Virus record (IMG/VR): IMGVR_UViG_3300044845_000598
Location: 1 to 22,774 of that record
DNA: 22,774 nt
Source: a virus
Strand: one strand, 5' to 3'
Positions within the stretch are counted from its first letter, which is position 1. Each line of letters opens with the position of its first letter. Shown piece after piece: positions 20,901 through 22,774 of the stretch. The position numbers and the translations under genes were made by a program. The notes beneath the pieces were generated by a model, which did not search any database, was not told the origin of the DNA, and saw nothing but the letters and a program-made list of their open reading frames with translations.

Positions 20901-21397
20901 TAACATTTGAAAAATTTTTAGAAAAATACAGGCCTATTACTAATCATTTTAGCTCTGATTTAGAAGAAATAAGATTTGAGACTTATGGTGAGGAGTACAG
21001 ATATGTATTAGCTCAAGATAGTGATTTTATATGGACATCAGTAAGCAGTGATAATGAGACTACTTATATTCTACCGGGAAAACACCTAGTTAATAGGAGT
21101 CATTATTATGTTTGTACAAATCCTTGGACAAATGAAGAAGAAATAGTAAATGACAATGAAATGATTTCTGTAGAAGATTCTATAAAAGCTTGTTTAGATT
21201 TTTTTCAAACCCTTGGTTATAGTTTAAATGCAAATGATGTTGAAGAGTATTTTAAAAAACTTTTTCCAGAACCAACTCAAGAAATAACATTAGGTGATGC
21301 TAAATATACAGCTATTGACTATTGGGAAATTACACACAAAGAAATTGAAGAAGACGAAGAAGATTTAATGCATAATTTTTACTTAAACTTAATTTGA
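20897..21397 (+). CDS. Hypothetical protein
   Basis: 166 residues, acidic. The N-terminal half has beta segments with aromatic residues (DFIWTSVSSDNETTYILPGKH, given in parts: FIWTSVSSD and TYILPGKHLV) and ends in a helical, very acidic C terminus (EITHKEIEEDEEDLM). Not recognised. It starts in a 4-base overlap with the previous gene and its TGA lies 2 bases before the next ATG. Confidence 0.65.
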   Translation: MITFEKFLEKYRPITNHFSSDLEEIRFETYGEEYRYVLAQDSDFIWTSVSSDNETTYILPGKHLVNRSHYYVCTNPWTNEEEIVNDNEMISVEDSIKACLDFFQTLGYSLNANDVEEYFKKLFPEPTQEITLGDAKYTAIDYWEITHKEIEEDEEDLMHNFYLNLI

Positions 21398-21399
21398 AC

Positions 21400-21726
21400 A
21401 TGATAATAGTATTAACACTGATTTTAAGTTTAAACCTAAACTTACATGAAGTTTCTTTTTATAGTGACCCATTTCATGGTAGACAAACTGCAAATGGCGA
21501 AGTATATGATAAGAATAAACTAACTTGTGCTGCTTTAAAACACTACAAGTTTAGAGATAGATTAAAAGTAACTAATCTAAAAAATAACAAGAGCGTAATC
21601 GTAACAGTAAATGATAGAGGTAATTTTAAAAAGTACGGCAGAACCTTGGACTTATCCGAGGCAGCATTCAAGAAAATAGGAAGTTTGAAAAAAGGAGTTT
21701 TAACAGTAAAAATTGAAAAGTTGTGA
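21400..21726 (+). CDS. RlpA-like double-psi beta-barrel protein with signal peptide
   Basis: 108 residues from ATG 21400; an in-frame TTG at 21394 overlaps the previous stop and is less likely. An N-terminal hydrophobic segment (IIVLTLILSLNLNL) looks like a signal peptide. The mature part has SFYSDPFHGRQTANGEVYD, VNDRGNFKKYGRTLDLS and AAFKKIG, matching the RlpA/DPBB domain including its conserved Asp-Arg-Gly and DLS segments. RlpA proteins are septal lytic transglycosylases that cut peptidoglycan. In a phage it could aid lysis or entry, acting in the periplasm. Confidence 0.88.
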   Translation: MIIVLTLILSLNLNLHEVSFYSDPFHGRQTANGEVYDKNKLTCAALKHYKFRDRLKVTNLKNNKSVIVTVNDRGNFKKYGRTLDLSEAAFKKIGSLKKGVLTVKIEKL

Positions 21727-21732
21727 GCTACC

Positions 21733-22161
21733 ATGAATGAAATGAGAAAAGCATGCCGTACTTGTCCCTGGAAAAAAGGAACTACGTCTCCTGGATTAAT
21801 TGGTGGTTCTGAACCAACAGTATATATTGGTCAAGTTTCTGGACCTTTTATGCTCGCTTGTCATAATTCTAAGAACTATGCAGGAAAAGAAACTAACTTA
21901 GAATCTAGTGATACTAAACAATGTGCTGGAGCAAATATATTTAGAGCTAATATTAATGTGGCTAAACTAATGCCTAAAGGTATAGAACAACTGCCACAAG
22001 ACTTAGAAAATATATATAATACAAGAGAAGAATTTTTAGCTCATTATTACAATGTATCTGAAGAAGTAATTAAAACTATTTTCACAGAAAGATTGTATCA
22101 AGAGTTATTAATTAAAGAAATGAGGGATGCTAACGTCAAAAAAGTAAACTTGAAAAAATAA
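21733..22161 (+). CDS. Probable DUF6283-like small cysteine protein
   Basis: 142 residues. C-x2-C in ACRTCPWKKGTTSPG, then a Cys-His in LACHNS and a later Cys in KQCAGAN suggest a metal-binding site, as in the DUF6283 family of phage proteins with CxxCPWR. The family has no known function to me. The C-terminal half is helical and charged (EEFLAHYYNVSEEVIKTIF). ATG 21733 is preceded by a short leader; a second in-frame ATG at 21742 would make it three residues shorter. The stop abuts the next ATG. Confidence 0.7.
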   Translation: MNEMRKACRTCPWKKGTTSPGLIGGSEPTVYIGQVSGPFMLACHNSKNYAGKETNLESSDTKQCAGANIFRANINVAKLMPKGIEQLPQDLENIYNTREEFLAHYYNVSEEVIKTIFTERLYQELLIKEMRDANVKKVNLKK

Positions 22162-22362
22162 ATGGGAAAGAGAAGTGAACACAGGGGGCTTTTGTTCCCA
22201 AAGATGCCAAAAGAGTTCTGGGCTATTTTTTTAATAGCAATCATACTTTGCTCTATATGGGAAACATTGTTGGTATATTTAGTCATTTTTATTGTTGGTG
22301 GCACATTGATGCTTGCAACAATGAAAGACCCAAACGACCCTTTTAGTGATTTGAAAAAATAA
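22162..22362 (+). CDS. Small membrane protein
   Basis: 66 residues. A basic N terminus (KRSEHRG) precedes a 35-residue hydrophobic region (FWAIFLIAIILCSIWETLL, YLVIFIVGGTLML) that can form one long or two short transmembrane helices. The C terminus is charged (KDPNDPFSDLKK). The start immediately follows the previous stop. Its size and topology would suit a holin or small membrane factor, but this is only suggestive. Confidence 0.65.
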   Translation: MGKRSEHRGLLFPKMPKEFWAIFLIAIILCSIWETLLVYLVIFIVGGTLMLATMKDPNDPFSDLKK

Positions 22363-22366
22363 AAGA

Positions 22367-22525
22367 ATGGATCATTTTGCAGAAATAGAAAGGCTACAGA
22401 AAAAATTGCAAATCATTTCAGATAACAAATGGGAAACCATAGAGATGTTGCAAAAAGAAAATGAAGAGCTTAAATTAAAGATTAAAGAGTTAGAAAAACA
22501 ATTAAATAAACAAACAAACAAATGA
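22367..22525 (+). CDS. Very small coiled-coil protein
   Basis: 52 residues. The sequence is a charged helix with Leu/Ile at heptad spacing (IERLQKKLQIISDN, LQKENEELKLKIKELEKQL), a clear short coiled coil. The ATG is 4 bases after the previous stop and the stop overlaps the next ATG (ATGA at 22522). No function is recognised. It could dimerise or bind the adjacent membrane or lipoprotein products. Confidence 0.6.
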   Translation: MDHFAEIERLQKKLQIISDNKWETIEMLQKENEELKLKIKELEKQLNKQTNK

Positions 22526-22774
22526 AAAAAGTATTAGTATTAGCAATTTTGGCTTTGAGCCTTTCATCGTGTGAAACAAAACCAAAAGTAGAGCCGAAAA
22601 TATGCCTCACTTGTGTAGCATTTTCTTGGAAAGACGAGTCACAATATCCCCTTGCAGGATTTCCAGCATACGGCAAAGGTAACCCAGCAGACAATTATGA
22701 ACTTTGTAACCAAGATAAAGACTCGAAAGATGTCGTTAAAATAAGAGAAAGAGTTAGGCATATTTATATTAACA
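22522..22774 (+). CDS. Lipoprotein, 3' truncated by window edge
   Basis: 84 residues are visible, open at the window edge. It starts MKKVLVLAILALSLSSC: a basic n-region, a hydrophobic core and a lipobox LSSC with Cys17, so it should be a lipid-anchored exported protein. The mature part has a CLTC motif and an AYGKGNPADNYELC segment. The 3' end is missing, so size and domain are unknown. It begins in an ATGA overlap with the coiled-coil gene. Confidence 0.7.
   Translation, partial: MKKVLVLAILALSLSSCETKPKVEPKICLTCVAFSWKDESQYPLAGFPAYGKGNPADNYELCNQDKDSKDVVKIRERVRHIYIN

Noticed and set aside
22482-22694. Minus-strand frame opposite the coiled-coil and lipoprotein genes
   Set aside because: The plus strand here has a textbook lipoprotein signal and an ATGA-coupled start. 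The antisense frame has no recognisable features.
1-22774. CRISPR arrays, tRNA or rRNA genes
   Set aside because: No regular direct repeats with spacers were found. Gaps between genes are nearly all under 70 bases and the largest (144 bases) has no cloverleaf-like sequence.
1-22774. Recoded stop codons as in some crAss-like phages
   Set aside because: TAA, TAG and TGA all end genes at sensible places with correct overlaps, and the long genes have no internal in-frame stops of any kind.

Overview
This window looks like part of the genome of a tailed phage (or a prophage-like element) of a Bacteroidota host. All recognisable genes lie on the + strand, are tightly packed with many 1-14 base start/stop overlaps, and are strongly AT-rich (roughly 30% G+C by eye). 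Genes lack Shine-Dalgarno sequences and start after A-rich leaders. The one clear host-type promoter (TATCTTTG at 7287) fits the Bacteroidota -7 consensus TAnnTTTG. No structural (head, tail, portal, terminase) gene and no tRNA is visible.

Layout. 1-615: three small accessory genes. 626-3086: a family A DNA polymerase with its exonuclease domain, then an HNH protein. 3111-4781: small genes, including a YkgJ-type cysteine-cluster protein and three very short genes (50, 58 and 59 codons). 4778-7154: an SF2 helicase, two tandem paralogous small proteins and a 213-aa unknown. 7155-8548: a stand-alone TnpB (IS605 OrfB) element with its own promoter and a 3' hairpin. 8578-10701: a DnaB-like replicative helicase whose Walker A motif is split by a 343-residue intein. 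10749-13074: a Sak4-like RecA-fold ATPase and two proteins of probable ssDNA or replication role, with hairpin terminators. 13120-14079: a TOPRIM primase. 14072-18209: a MoxR AAA+ ATPase and a VWA protein with small helical genes. 18213-19295: a protein with a probable MazG-like or nucleotide-modification-associated C-terminal domain. 19295-22774: small unknowns, an RlpA-like exported protein, a DUF6283-like protein, a membrane protein, a coiled-coil protein and a truncated lipoprotein.

How it works together. Polymerase, SF2 helicase, DnaB-type helicase, primase, Sak4 and one or two candidate ssDNA-binding proteins form an almost complete phage replication and recombination module. MoxR plus VWA would be a remodelling pair acting on an unidentified substrate. 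The end of the window (RlpA-like protein, membrane protein, lipoprotein) could be a lysis or envelope module.

Most notable observations. (1) Five mostly unrelated small proteins (ends at 397, 615, 3368, 6324, 6500) share an identical C-terminal peptide KIYELW plus one residue. Its coding DNA in three cases also supplies the next gene's ATG, and it varies only at synonymous positions. (2) The helicase intein is a probable class 3 intein: Ala1, a complete Trp-Cys-Thr triad and Thr+1, with one LAGLIDADG catalytic Asp replaced by Asn. (3) The TnpB lacks a Glu at the usual RuvC-II position. (4) Two neighbouring replication genes both begin MFQAN with different codons. (5) Hairpin terminators end only 6-8 bases before the next start codon.
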